From Bacillus rhizoplanae (GTDB lineage Bacteria; Bacillota; Bacilli; Bacillales; Bacillaceae_G): a stretch of DNA of 64,000 bases. The stretch spans positions 186,001 through 250,000 of the forward strand of contig NZ_CAKJTI010000003.1 in assembly GCF_917563915.1 (NCBI RefSeq), given 5' to 3'. Shown one piece after another: positions 46,180 to 55,500 of this stretch. The notes below the pieces were generated by a model. That model did not search any database, had not been told where the DNA came from, and was given only the letters and a program-made list of their open reading frames with translations. The number at the start of each line of letters is the position of its first letter. The stretch's first letter is position 1. The translations under genes and the position numbers were made by a program.

Positions 46180-46208
46180 GGAGACTCCTAAAAGGGTCTC
46201 TTTTCATT
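46180..46208 (+). terminator. Resolvase gene terminator
   Basis: GGAGACTCCT-AAAAGGGTCTC hairpin with TTTTCATTTG. The same end sequence, including GATAT-GGGGG, recurs at 48.47 kb. Confidence 0.7.
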
Positions 46209-46385
46209 TGTATAAGATATAGGGGGCGTGAATTCCACATTTTCAGTGGGTTAATAGTTGGGATATGAGATAGGTAGACTCATTCACACGTCACGAAATA
46301 AGTTTGTTACTTGCGACAAGACTTTCACTCCTTGTAATATGAAATTAAGAATAGTAGTTGAAAAACAGTGGAACGGGGTATTAAT

Positions 46386-47603
46386 TTGAGAATTGATATT
46401 TATTTTCATGATTATAAAGATAAAAGTGAATCCAACAGGACTTTGGAAGTTCTGGAGTTATTCCTAAACACACATGTAATCATGAATAATTATAGTAGTG
46501 TGTACAATAGTGTATCATTTAAATTTTTGAATAATCCACCGAAGAAAAGGGAGGCAAAAATACTTATGCCTTATGGGATTCATCCAGAGGTGGAGATTCT
46601 CTCTGATTTTAGAGATAATGGGAAATTATGTGTAGAGACATTTCATCATGCGCTAGGTTTAATACAAGAAGCAATTCACCGTATACCACATGCCCCAGCT
46701 AAAAAAGAATTTGATTTTGATGTTAAAGGACTTTTGAGAGATATTAGTACTGCTGCTAAAGATGCCCCTCATTCCAAAGATGCAATCAAACATTTGGGGG
46801 ATAACAAAAAGCAACTCACTATACAAAATCGTATGAATCACAAATTGAGGATGGTTGAAAATTTTAGGGAGAATCCGAGACCTTTAGATACAAGGCTTAT
46901 AGGGGTTCGTGTCCTTAGCAACAGATATCGATTTCATGATGATGAGGATATTTATTTCTATCAGAATATGTATGCAATCATCTTTTCTGATGTTCTCCGA
47001 AGGTACGATATCCGTTTACCTAGCTATAAGGAAATTTATATCGATTTAGTAAATTCTTTAGAAGAAGCCATTGATATTAGCACTAGTAAGGATGACTGGT
47101 TTCAATACACCCATGCAATATTAGATTACACACGATTTAAACAATCTTCACAAGAAACGAAAGAACAATTATTATTAGATTGTTTATTTGAAGGACTAAG
47201 ATTTATTACAGATTTCGACCACTTAGAAAAGGACAAAATTGAAAGTGTAATTAAGTATATCCAAAAGCATAAACTGCAAACACCGCTTATTTATGCGATA
47301 AAAGAAAATGAAGAATACGAGGTGAAAATTCAATATAAAGTAACCAGAGAAAATATCATCGGAAATTATGTAAAAGCCAGTTATAATTTACACATTTTCC
47401 AAAAGGCAACAGGAGAAGAGCGTGTAATTCCTCTTGGGGTCTTCGAAACATTTAATGTTCCTTATGTTTTAGGCAATATTCGTCTTACTAAGAAACAAGT
47501 CACAATTAGGGGAAGAACAGGATTAAGAGCCGAAATTTATCGTTCAAGCGAAAAAGCACCTAGTGAGTACAAATTTCAGTTTCATGAACTGTTTGTGAAT
47601 TAA
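46386..47603 (+). CDS. Unrecognised 405-aa protein
   Basis: The protein has a mixed N-terminal domain (RIDIYFHDYK, then FKFLNNPPKKREAKILMPYG). A helical middle has many His and Arg residues (HHALGLIQEAIHRIPHAP ... IGVRVLSNRYRFHDDED), and a beta-rich C-terminal part reads VTIRGRTGLRAEIYRS. No P-loop, signal or membrane segment is seen. TTG at 46386 follows GGAACGGGG; GTG at 46368 is an alternative. It is followed by the DUF4259-like gene after 70 bases; a toxin-antitoxin or defence pair is conceivable but unproved. Confidence 0.6.
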   Translation: MRIDIYFHDYKDKSESNRTLEVLELFLNTHVIMNNYSSVYNSVSFKFLNNPPKKREAKILMPYGIHPEVEILSDFRDNGKLCVETFHHALGLIQEAIHRIPHAPAKKEFDFDVKGLLRDISTAAKDAPHSKDAIKHLGDNKKQLTIQNRMNHKLRMVENFRENPRPLDTRLIGVRVLSNRYRFHDDEDIYFYQNMYAIIFSDVLRRYDIRLPSYKEIYIDLVNSLEEAIDISTSKDDWFQYTHAILDYTRFKQSSQETKEQLLLDCLFEGLRFITDFDHLEKDKIESVIKYIQKHKLQTPLIYAIKENEEYEVKIQYKVTRENIIGNYVKASYNLHIFQKATGEERVIPLGVFETFNVPYVLGNIRLTKKQVTIRGRTGLRAEIYRSSEKAPSEYKFQFHELFVN

Positions 47604-47673
47604 TGTTGAAGGTATATGCTAACTGTTAATCATCAGTTGTTAAAAATTTAAAGACATTTTGGAGGAGTAAAAA

Positions 47674-48417
47674 ATGGGTGCTTGGGGAGTTGCGATATTA
47701 TCCGATGATGTAGCCGAAGATGTTAGCTTTAGATATAAGGACTTATTAGGTGATAATTATTCGAATGAAGAAGCAAGTAAAATAGTGATTGAAGAATTTC
47801 AGAATGAGTTAGATGATGAAGAAATCACGACTTTTTGGTTATCATTTGCTTTAATACAATGGAAACTAGGAAGACTTCAAGAGCAAGTAAAAAATAAAGC
47901 ACTTCAAATTATTGATAGTGGTGCTGACCTCGAACGTTGGGAAGAAGACCCTAAATTAAAGAAGAAGCGTGAAGCGGTTCTTCTTAAACTAAAAGAGCAA
48001 TTAAATTCTCCACAACCAAAAGCTAATAAAGTACCAAAGAGGTTTGTAACTGATACAGATTTAAAAGCAGGTGATGCCATTAGCTATCAATTACTGTCAG
48101 GAGATTATATTATTCTTAAGGTCATTGGTATTATTGAACAATGGACTGGAGATAAATATCCTCTTTTTGAAATATGTGATTGGCAAGGTAAAGTAATTCC
48201 TTCTAAAGAAAAAATTAATCAATTAGAATTAAAAAATGGGAATCAAGAGTTGAAAGCATTATCTCTTTTCCCTGCAGGTAAAAGAGATAACCCCACTAAA
48301 AGAATTAAAGCGGTAGCAGAAGAAGTAAGAATAATATTGGATATGGAAGCACCGTCTACCTTATTAACTTGGAAAGAATTTGATGATGAATTAAAGAAAT
48401 TTTACCATTTTGATTAG
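47674..48417 (+). CDS. DUF4259-like protein
   Basis: The N-terminal ~110 residues carry the DUF4259 pattern MGAWGVAILSDDVAEDV, a YKDLLG helix and TTFWLSFALIQWKLGRL. A second domain (residues ~125-247, PKRFVTDTDLKAGDAISYQLLSG) looks like a small beta barrel, giving a two-domain form. Proteins of the first type often occur singly near toxin loci as presumed immunity factors. TTGGAGGAGTAAAA precedes ATG. Confidence 0.7.
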   Translation: MGAWGVAILSDDVAEDVSFRYKDLLGDNYSNEEASKIVIEEFQNELDDEEITTFWLSFALIQWKLGRLQEQVKNKALQIIDSGADLERWEEDPKLKKKREAVLLKLKEQLNSPQPKANKVPKRFVTDTDLKAGDAISYQLLSGDYIILKVIGIIEQWTGDKYPLFEICDWQGKVIPSKEKINQLELKNGNQELKALSLFPAGKRDNPTKRIKAVAEEVRIILDMEAPSTLLTWKEFDDELKKFYHFD

Positions 48418-48462
48418 TCTTTAATACTCCCAAAAATCCATAAGAAGTTAGGAGTAATTATA

Positions 48463-48492
48463 AGGGACTCCCTATGGGGTCTCTTTTCATTT
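48463..48492 (+). terminator. DUF4259-like gene terminator
   Basis: GGGACTCCC-TATGGGGTCTC followed by TTTTCATTTG. About 50 bases around it resemble the resolvase terminator region. Confidence 0.7.
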
Positions 48493-48639
48493 GCAATGAT
48501 ATGGGGGGATTTTTCGTATTTTTATTCCATACATTTATGGAATAAGTGTATAGTAGGTAAAAAACACCTTAAGAAAAAATTATTGTTTCCAAACGAAGCT
48601 AAATGCTACGTCCTTCAGAAAATTCGTAAATTCTTATGA

Positions 48640-48828
48640 TTAATCTTGATTCCACTCTTTGCTACAGTCTGGACATTTCCATTTAAGAATTCGGTCGGCT
48701 TCAATGCTTGCGATACCAATTTTTCTTGTAAAATGAGTTGCACCATATGCTTTTTGTGATTGTTTTGGTATAGGTTCTCCTTGCAAATCAGCATTGCAAT
48801 ACGGGCAGAATTCTTTGCTATTTCCCAT
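48640..48828 (-). CDS. Small zinc-ribbon protein
   Basis: A 62-aa protein with two Cys pairs, FCPYCNADL near the start and WKCPDCSKEW at the end, forming a predicted zinc ribbon. AGAAGGAGTGATTTG precedes ATG at 48828. Similar small proteins occur in phages and islands; function unknown. Confidence 0.6.
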   Translation of the reverse strand: MGNSKEFCPYCNADLQGEPIPKQSQKAYGATHFTRKIGIASIEADRILKWKCPDCSKEWNQD

Positions 48829-49006
48829 CAAATCACTCCTTCTAGCTAAACCCTAATCTTTAATGTAAATATAACATATTTAAGTAAAGGGGAAGTATTT
48901 AATATGAAATATTCGCAATAATTAAAATATATATATTATATAATGCTGCATTGATGTAAAATGATTATATGGTGTTAAATATTACATAGTTAATTTTGGA
49001 GGGATT

Positions 49007-50152
49007 ATGTTGGACTTCAGAAATAATATACAAAAGCTTTCATTGCAAGTACTTGAGAGAAAGAGCCATATAACAAATGAAGAGATGACAAAACAAGCAT
49101 TAATCATCCCTTTTATCCAAAAACTAGGATATGATGTTTTTAATCCGCTAGAAGTTAGACCAGAATTTACAGCAGACTTTGGTATTAAAAAAGGTGAAAA
49201 AGTCGATTATGCTATTTTTAAGAATGGTGAACCTATTATCCTTGTTGAAGCAAAATCAGTCACAGAAAATTTAAAAAAGCATGATTCGCAATTGTCTCGC
49301 TATTTCAATGCAATTCCAGAAGTGAAAATAGGTATTTTAACTAATGGTGTAGAATATAAGTTTTTTACTGATTTAACAATGGATAACATGATGGATAACA
49401 CACCATTTTTCACTTTCTCAATGGATAGTGTGACTAACTTAGATATTGAAACGATTGAAAATTTCACGAAAGAGAATTTTGATGCTACAGAGATTGTTAA
49501 ATTTGCAGAAGAACTGATTTATATGACAAATTTGAATGCCAATATTAAGGAACTATTTAAGAATCCTTCTGATGATTTTTTGCGGTTTTTAATTAAAGAT
49601 TTTAGTTCAACTAGAATTACAAGTAATGTATTGGAAAGATTTCGACCGATAGTCCAAAAAGCAATCAATAACACTTTGCTGGAAATTATTAGTGAGGGAT
49701 TGTCACCAAGACCAGCAGAGGTATTAATAGACAAAGAAAAAGAAGAAGAAGCAGAGATGGAATCCGAGGTATCGACAACAAAAATAGTACCTACTACTAC
49801 GGCGGAAGAGTTAAAGGCATTTGATATAATTAAGAAGACGTTAGAAGATAACGGACGTAATATTGAAAATTTAAAGCACAAAGATACTCTGAACTATTTC
49901 AATGTGATGAATCGAGTAATTACAAAATGGTTTATCCGTGTGAATTTAGACCAAGCAGTAAAATATATTTACACCAGACTTGAACCCGAAGTAGCCAGAG
50001 AATTATGCCCTAATTTTGAAGTAGTAGAAGGAATTAAATCTACATGTAATAGCCGAATTATAATAAATGAAGTTGAAGATTTAGAGGAAATGAAAGAATT
50101 AATTATTACTTGCTTTGATGAAGTGACTGAACAATTGCCATTAAATAAGTAG
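49007..50152 (+). CDS. Orphan HsdR-N-like nuclease-domain protein
   Basis: A 381-aa protein whose first ~170 residues match the N-terminal nuclease domain of type I restriction HsdR and its orphan relatives. Catalytic candidates are Asp67, Glu81 and Lys83 in VDYAIFKNG and ILVEAKS (PD-(D/E)xK fold). FIQKLGYDVFNPLEV and ILTNGVEYKFF are also typical. No helicase, specificity or methylase gene is nearby. The C-terminal region (~250-381) is acidic and unassigned. TTTGGAGGGATT precedes ATG. Antiphage or DNA-processing roles are inference. Confidence 0.72.
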   Translation: MLDFRNNIQKLSLQVLERKSHITNEEMTKQALIIPFIQKLGYDVFNPLEVRPEFTADFGIKKGEKVDYAIFKNGEPIILVEAKSVTENLKKHDSQLSRYFNAIPEVKIGILTNGVEYKFFTDLTMDNMMDNTPFFTFSMDSVTNLDIETIENFTKENFDATEIVKFAEELIYMTNLNANIKELFKNPSDDFLRFLIKDFSSTRITSNVLERFRPIVQKAINNTLLEIISEGLSPRPAEVLIDKEKEEEAEMESEVSTTKIVPTTTAEELKAFDIIKKTLEDNGRNIENLKHKDTLNYFNVMNRVITKWFIRVNLDQAVKYIYTRLEPEVARELCPNFEVVEGIKSTCNSRIIINEVEDLEEMKELIITCFDEVTEQLPLNK

Positions 50153-50157
50153 TAGCC

Positions 50158-50196
50158 ATAAAAAGTGCTAGGGATAGTCCTAGTGCTTTTTTTACT
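50158..50196. terminator. Terminator after the HsdR-N-like gene
   Basis: AAAAAGTGCTAGG and CCTAGTGCTTTTTTT form a symmetric hairpin. Confidence 0.85.
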
Positions 50197-50322
50197 TTTA
50201 TTGTTAAGGTCTGCTTTGATTTAGTATCTATTAGATACTCTATTTAATGGGGATAGGACTTACAATAATTATATTGGTAAAGGCTAAAGTAACATAGGTA
50301 ATGAAAAATAATGGCAATTGTA

Positions 50323-50352
50323 TTGCCGAGTATTGAAAAAATTTATTATAAT
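50323..50352 (+). promoter_or_regulatory. Outward-facing promoter near the right end of the element
   Basis: TTGCCG, an 18-base spacer and TATAAT point towards the right junction. In the excised circle this would lie before the pbuX 3' segment and the integrase. No gene is seen from 50197 to 50462. Confidence 0.4.
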
Positions 50353-50462
50353 AGAAATAACCAAATAAGGAAAGAAAACATAGACGACAATTAAATATGT
50401 TGGATGTTCAATATTTATGAAATGCTGATATAAGAGTAATATGAGTCTGTTTTGTCATTTGC

Positions 50463-50488
50463 ACATATTCACAAAATGTAGGTCTTGT
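50463..50488 (+). other. attR core: right junction of the integrated element
   Basis: Identical to 31006-31031. The base before it differs from the left copy (C versus G), and so does the second base after CTTGT. Everything to the right is the host's own pbuX end. Confidence 0.8.
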
Positions 50489-50918
50489 TCAACTGACAGG
50501 TGTGCGCAATCGTGTTGTCATTTACACATGCGGTGGTATGCTTATTGTACTTGGATTTATTCCAAAGATTGCCGCGCTAACAACGATTATTCCAACGCCA
50601 GTACTTGGCGGTGCAATGCTTGCTATGTTCGGAATGGTTATGGCATATGGTATTAAAATGTTAAGCGCTGTTAACTTTGCAAAACAGGAAAACTTATTAA
50701 TTGTTGCATGCTCTGTTGGAATTGGTCTTGGTGTAACAGTTGTGCCAACATTATTCTCGCAGCTTCCAGAGAGCGTTCGTATTTTAACAGATAACGGAAT
50801 TGTATTAGGAAGTGCATCAGCAGTACTTTTGAATATTGTGTTTAATATGGTTCCGCAAAAACAAACGAAGGTAAAAGAAGAGCAAGTTGCAATGCAAAGT
50901 GCTGTTTCTGAAGCGTAA
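50463..50918 (+). pseudogene. pbuX: Displaced 3' end of the host pbuX
   Basis: The frame starts at codon 290 (TYSQNVGLVQLTG) and runs to MQSAVSEA. It has no start codon in the family sense and no ribosome site. It matches the left copy closely in protein, with many silent changes. The strong terminator behind it is in the natural place for the xpt-pbuX operon, so I take this as the ancestral 3' end. Confidence 0.88.
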
Positions 50919-50958
50919 AACAAAGCAGTATCTCACGATGAGATACTGCTTTGTTTTT
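50915..50958. terminator. Original pbuX terminator, shared with the DUF418 gene
   Basis: AAACAAAGCAGTATCTC and GAGATACTGCTTTGTTT pair perfectly over ACGAT, with TTTTTTC after and AAAA before. The DUF418 stop lies in its right arm. Confidence 0.9.
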
Positions 50959-52102
50959 TCATCGGCATGTTTTTTCCATAGGTACCGAGACGCCAAATAT
51001 ATTCAAGTGGACCATACTGATAACGAGATAGCCACCAGCGGCTGACAAAGATTTGAATAATATAGAAGCCGATACAGAAGAGTGTGCCGCCCCATAGCGG
51101 GAATATAATATTTACTTGAAACAGTAAGCCGAATACCAATAAAGTTACAATAGTTTGCGAAATATAGTTTGTTAATGCCATGCGGCCAACATATTGGAAT
51201 GGACGAAATATTTTTTGCCATTTTGCATGCTGCAATAAACGCATAAGTGTGAGAATGTAAAAAATGAATAATGTTTTTCCGCTTAACGTAATAAAGGCAA
51301 TCATCTTAAACGGCACGTATGAATCGTTCATATTGAAATAGACAATCATAATCCACCATGTTGGCAAAGTAGCGATGAAGGCAATGATTTGCCATTTCTT
51401 TAGCTTTGTATCAATGTCTTTTACGCGGCGGAAGATTTCTTTTTTGCCGGCGTATAGACCGAGTAAAAAGAGACCAACTGTTTCCGGTAGCATCATAAGA
51501 GAAGAGCCGACTTCTTCAGAGTAAAAAGTAGTAAACCGACCTTGTACTTGTAAGAACCAATCTTGCAACGGAACAATTGGAGCGGAAAAACCTCCAAGCT
51601 TTTCAGTTGGTACGACTAGCATCGTTAAATTAGCAAGCAACATAATACATTCCCATATACTTAACAAAATAAGTGACCAAATTAACAAAGTTTTTGGTTG
51701 TCTTTTATAAAATAAAAGAAGTACGAATCCACTTATTGCATAATTATGTAAAATATCGCCGTCCCAAAGCAAAACATAATGTAAAAATCCAAACAATAAC
51801 AATATCAGTAGTCTACGTATAAATAGTAATTTTGGACGATATGCTTTCTCTTCAGCACGTTTCATAAAAATATAAAAACCAAGGCCGAACAAAAAGGAAA
51901 AAATTGTGTAAAATTTTGTTTGGACAAACATATCATAAAATAGTCGGATGTAACGATTCAATCCTTCGTAAACGCCTGTTAGATCTCGTGATTCAATGCC
52001 AGCTAATACAGGCCAGTTTACAAGGAAAATGCCAAAGACTGCAATTCCTCGTATGATATCAATGGAATGAATCCTCTCATTTTGTGAAATATTTTTTATC
52101 AT
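50933..52102 (-). CDS. DUF418 family membrane protein (YeiB-like)
   Basis: A 389-aa protein with about ten membrane helices. The N-terminus RIHSIDIIRGIAVFGIFLVNW is the acyltransferase-like start of the family, and the C-terminal DUF418 block contains FRPFQYVGRMALTNYISQT and GPLEYIWRLGTYGKNMPMKK. Its substrate is unknown. AAAGGAGATGAAGT precedes ATG. It marks the return of backbone genes after the element. Confidence 0.88.
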   Translation of the reverse strand: MIKNISQNERIHSIDIIRGIAVFGIFLVNWPVLAGIESRDLTGVYEGLNRYIRLFYDMFVQTKFYTIFSFLFGLGFYIFMKRAEEKAYRPKLLFIRRLLILLLFGFLHYVLLWDGDILHNYAISGFVLLLFYKRQPKTLLIWSLILLSIWECIMLLANLTMLVVPTEKLGGFSAPIVPLQDWFLQVQGRFTTFYSEEVGSSLMMLPETVGLFLLGLYAGKKEIFRRVKDIDTKLKKWQIIAFIATLPTWWIMIVYFNMNDSYVPFKMIAFITLSGKTLFIFYILTLMRLLQHAKWQKIFRPFQYVGRMALTNYISQTIVTLLVFGLLFQVNIIFPLWGGTLFCIGFYIIQIFVSRWWLSRYQYGPLEYIWRLGTYGKNMPMKKQSSISS

Positions 52103-52217
52103 ACTTCATCTCCTTTTGTGTATATTTCTTTTAGTATATACGGTATGAAAAGTGGTGGTATATATATTTCCAATTTTTTTAACTGTTAACATTTCTCCTG
52201 TGAGTTATAATAAGAGG

Positions 52218-52292
52218 GCACAACAATCCTACTACTCCTTTAGAACAGGCAGTATGAAAGCTCCTTTATTTGAAAAGGAGCTTTTATTTTTA
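52218..52292 (+). ncRNA. Candidate small RNA
   Basis: A TATAAT box (52208-52213), with TGTTAA 16 bases before it, is followed within 80 bases by a terminator (AAGCTCCTTT/AAAAGGAGCTTT then TATTTTT). No start codon with a ribosome site lies between them. A transcript of roughly 75 nt is predicted. Confidence 0.35.
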
Positions 52293-52301
52293 AAATATAT
52301 A

Positions 52302-52357
52302 TTGATAATCATTCTCTCTAATGGTACAATGTGTTTAAAATTGATAATCATTATCAA
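52302..52357 (+). promoter_or_regulatory. Promoter with two Fur-type boxes
   Basis: TTGATA (52302-52307), 17 bases and TACAAT (52325-52330) form a sigma A promoter. TGATAATCATTCTCT overlaps the -35, and TGATAATCATTATCA (52342-52356), a perfect 7-1-7 Fur palindrome, lies at the expected transcript start. Iron-dependent repression is strongly suggested. Confidence 0.8.
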
Positions 52358-52376
52358 GAAAGTTAGGTGTGATTAT

Positions 52377-52463
52377 ATGGTATACGCATTTTTAGCAGGA
52401 ACAGTTGTTTTATATGCAGTTGTAACAAAACATGTGTTAAATCGAGTAGGAGCAACTAAATAA
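52377..52463 (+). CDS. 28-aa membrane peptide under Fur control
   Basis: ATG at 52377 behind AGTTAGGTGTG encodes MVYAFLAGTVVLYAVVTKHV plus LNRVGATK: one membrane helix and a basic tail. The Fur-type promoter before it and the terminator after it make a tight single-gene unit, supporting a real gene. It might be an iron-sparing peptide, but I cannot match it to a known one. Confidence 0.6.
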   Translation: MVYAFLAGTVVLYAVVTKHVLNRVGATK

Positions 52464-52478
52464 TGAACTATATTACAT

Positions 52479-52522
52479 AGAAATCCCTTTCGTTTTCAAA
52501 AAGAATGAAAGGGATTTTTTAT
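52479..52522 (+). terminator. Terminator after the Fur-controlled peptide
   Basis: AAATCCCTTTCGTTTT and GAATGAAAGGGATTT form a stem, followed by TTTATTTTTTT. Confidence 0.85.
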
Positions 52523-52597
52523 TTTTTTACTGTGAAGATGCTGAAAATTTAGTAATATAATAGGTGGATACATCTTGGAACAAAGGGGCACGAGGGG

Positions 52598-55500
52598 ATG
52601 ACAAAAACAGTGCAAACAAACAGTTTACAAAAGCTTGTTTGTTTTTATGAAGAATGGCAGAAAAAAGGTGATATAGAACATAGTGAAAAGTTGCTTGAAG
52701 TTATACAGAAATATAAAGAAGAGCAGCTTATGATTGCATTTTGTGGACATTTCTCTGCTGGAAAATCAACAATGATGAACTATTTATATAAAGATCAATT
52801 GTTGCCAACAAGTCCGATTCCAACGAGTGCGAATGTCGTAAAGATAGAAAAAGGACATGCTCGCGTCGTTGTTACATTAAAATCAGGACAGAAATACGAG
52901 TATGACGGTATGTATACAGCAGAAGAATTAAAACAGCTTTGTAAAAATGGCGATGAAGTGATTGGAATTCATATTTATCGGAGCGATGCACCGCTCCCAG
53001 AAGGCGTTGTTCTTGTTGATACGCCTGGTATTGATTCAACTGATGATGCACATCAACTTGCGACTGAATCTACGCTGCATCTTGCTGACATTATTTTTTA
53101 TATGATGGATTATAATCATGTGCAATCGGAAGTGAATTTACAGTTTGTCAAAGAATTAAAGCAACGTAATAAAACGGTTTATCTTGTTGTGAACCAGATT
53201 GATAAGCATAAAGAACATGAATTGTCTTTTTCTGCTTATCAGCAAAGCGTAATGCAGTCATTTGCAAATTGGAATGTTGACGTTGATGGTATATTTTATA
53301 CGTCTTTACGATTGCAACAACATTCGTACAATGAATTGGAAAAGCTAGAGGGTCTGCTTATTTCTATTATGAAAGAACGCGGTTCTTATGTAAAAGGTGG
53401 AATGGAAAAGGAAGTTTCTTATTTACTACAAGAACATCTTTCTTATTTGTTAACACAGTATGAGAAACAGCTGGAGCCGTTTCGTGAAGAATTGGCATCG
53501 CTATTATCGTATGAAGAAGTTACGTCGATTTTAGAAGAACTTGCTGAAAAAGAAAAAGAATTTTATGCAAAAGAAGATGAAGTGAAAAATAGATTTATCA
53601 TAGGGCTGCAAAATATATTAGATAATGCATATTTAATGCCATTTGAAATGCGTGATTTAGCAAATCAATACTTAGAAACAAAATTGACGAAATTTAAGGT
53701 TGGTTTATTATTTGCAAAAGCGAAAACTGATCAAGAAAAACAGCGTCGTTTACAAGTGTTTTATGAGTCCCTGCAAAAGACGGTAGAAGCGCAATTAGAC
53801 TTTCATGTAAAAGAATATATTGTTTCTTTTACAAAACAAGAAGAGATATTTACAGAAGAATTAGGAAAAGCAGTATACGATTTGAATATTTCCTTTGAAT
53901 CGTCGCTTTTAGAGGAAATAATTAAGCAAGGAGCAGGATTTACAGGAGATTATTTATTACATTATACAGCAGATGTTGCAAATGAATTAAAGAAACGATA
54001 TTTCAATGCAGCACAATCTGTATTTGCGAAAGCTTTACCGATATTACAAGAAAGAGGAAAAGCTGAGCTGCTAAGCATTGATAGAGAACAAAAGCAGTAC
54101 GAAGCGGTGCAACATGCGAATGACATGAAACGTCAATATATGGAACAGTACGATCAGTATGAAACATATTTGCATGATGTATGGAATGATTGTGTTTCTG
54201 TGCCTGAAACGATGGAAATAGAAGATATTTTACAACGAACACAACGAGTGACAAATGCTAAATTTCAATTGCAAGAACAAGAAGCTGTATCTACGTATAC
54301 GGAAAATCAAGTTGCAAGCACAGGAAATGTTAATATTCAGCGCGTATTAGAACATGTGAAGGAAACAGAATTTGTTCTAAAACAGCTTCCGGCTTTGACG
54401 CACGTATACGACGAAATTGTTGAAAAGAGAACACGCATTGAAACGAAGCAATTTACAGTGGCGTTATTTGGAGCATTTAGTGCAGGGAAATCGTCCTTTG
54501 CCAATGCCTTATTAGGAGAAAAAGTATTACCAGTATCACCGAATCCTACAACAGCAACTATTAATCAAATTTTACCGGTAACAGATGAGAAGCCGCATGG
54601 TACGGTAGTGGTACAGTTCAAATCGGAAACGGCGCTCTTTGAGGACTTAAAGGCTGTTTATAAGTTATTTCACCGTGATATTACATCTTTGGAAGAAGCA
54701 CTCTTACAAATTGATGATGTACTGCAATATCCAGCGCCAAGTGGCAGACAAAAAACAACGTTTAGTTTTTTACGAGCGGTGCAGCATGGGTATGCGGAAG
54801 TAGGGCATCGTTTAGGAGAGCAATCTCGCGTAACATTAGCTGAATTTGCTGATTATGTGGCCAATGAAGAAAAGTCATGCTTTGTAGAATATATGGAGCT
54901 TTATTATGATTGCGAATTAACGAGACAAGGCATTGCACTTGTTGATACGCCGGGAGCAGACTCTGTTAACGCACGCCATACAGACGTAGCATTCCAATAT
55001 ATAAAAAATGCAGACGCAATTTTATTTGTAACGTATTATAATCACGTGTTTTCACGAGCAGATCGAGAATTTTTAATTCAACTTGGACGTGTAAAAGATA
55101 CGTTTGCACTTGATAAAATGTTCTTCTTAATTAATGCTGCGGATTTAGCACAGTCAGAAGAGGAATTACACACAGTAAAAGGGTATATTAGTGATCAATT
55201 GTTGCAGTACGGTATTCGGAATCCACGTCTATTTGCGATTTCTAGCTTATTTGCATTAGAAGAAAAACAAGGAAAAGATATTTCGAAAGAAACGTATGGT
55301 ATTTTAAAACATTCTGGTCTTGCACCGTTTGAACAAGCTTTCACTTCGTTTATCATGAGAGATTTAATGCTTGTATCGGTTCATTCTTTATATGGAGCAC
55401 TTCAAAACGGTTATAAACTTCTTACAAATATGATTGAAAGTGCAACACAAGGAAATGAAGAAAAAGAACAAAAACGAAAAAAATATGAAGCGGAACGTGA

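Noticed and set aside
31579-50462. A complete prophage
   Set aside because: No terminase, portal, capsid, tail or lysis genes are present.
50502-50918. A separate short xanthine permease gene
   Set aside because: It is the stranded 3' end of pbuX; the apparent start is an internal codon without a ribosome site.
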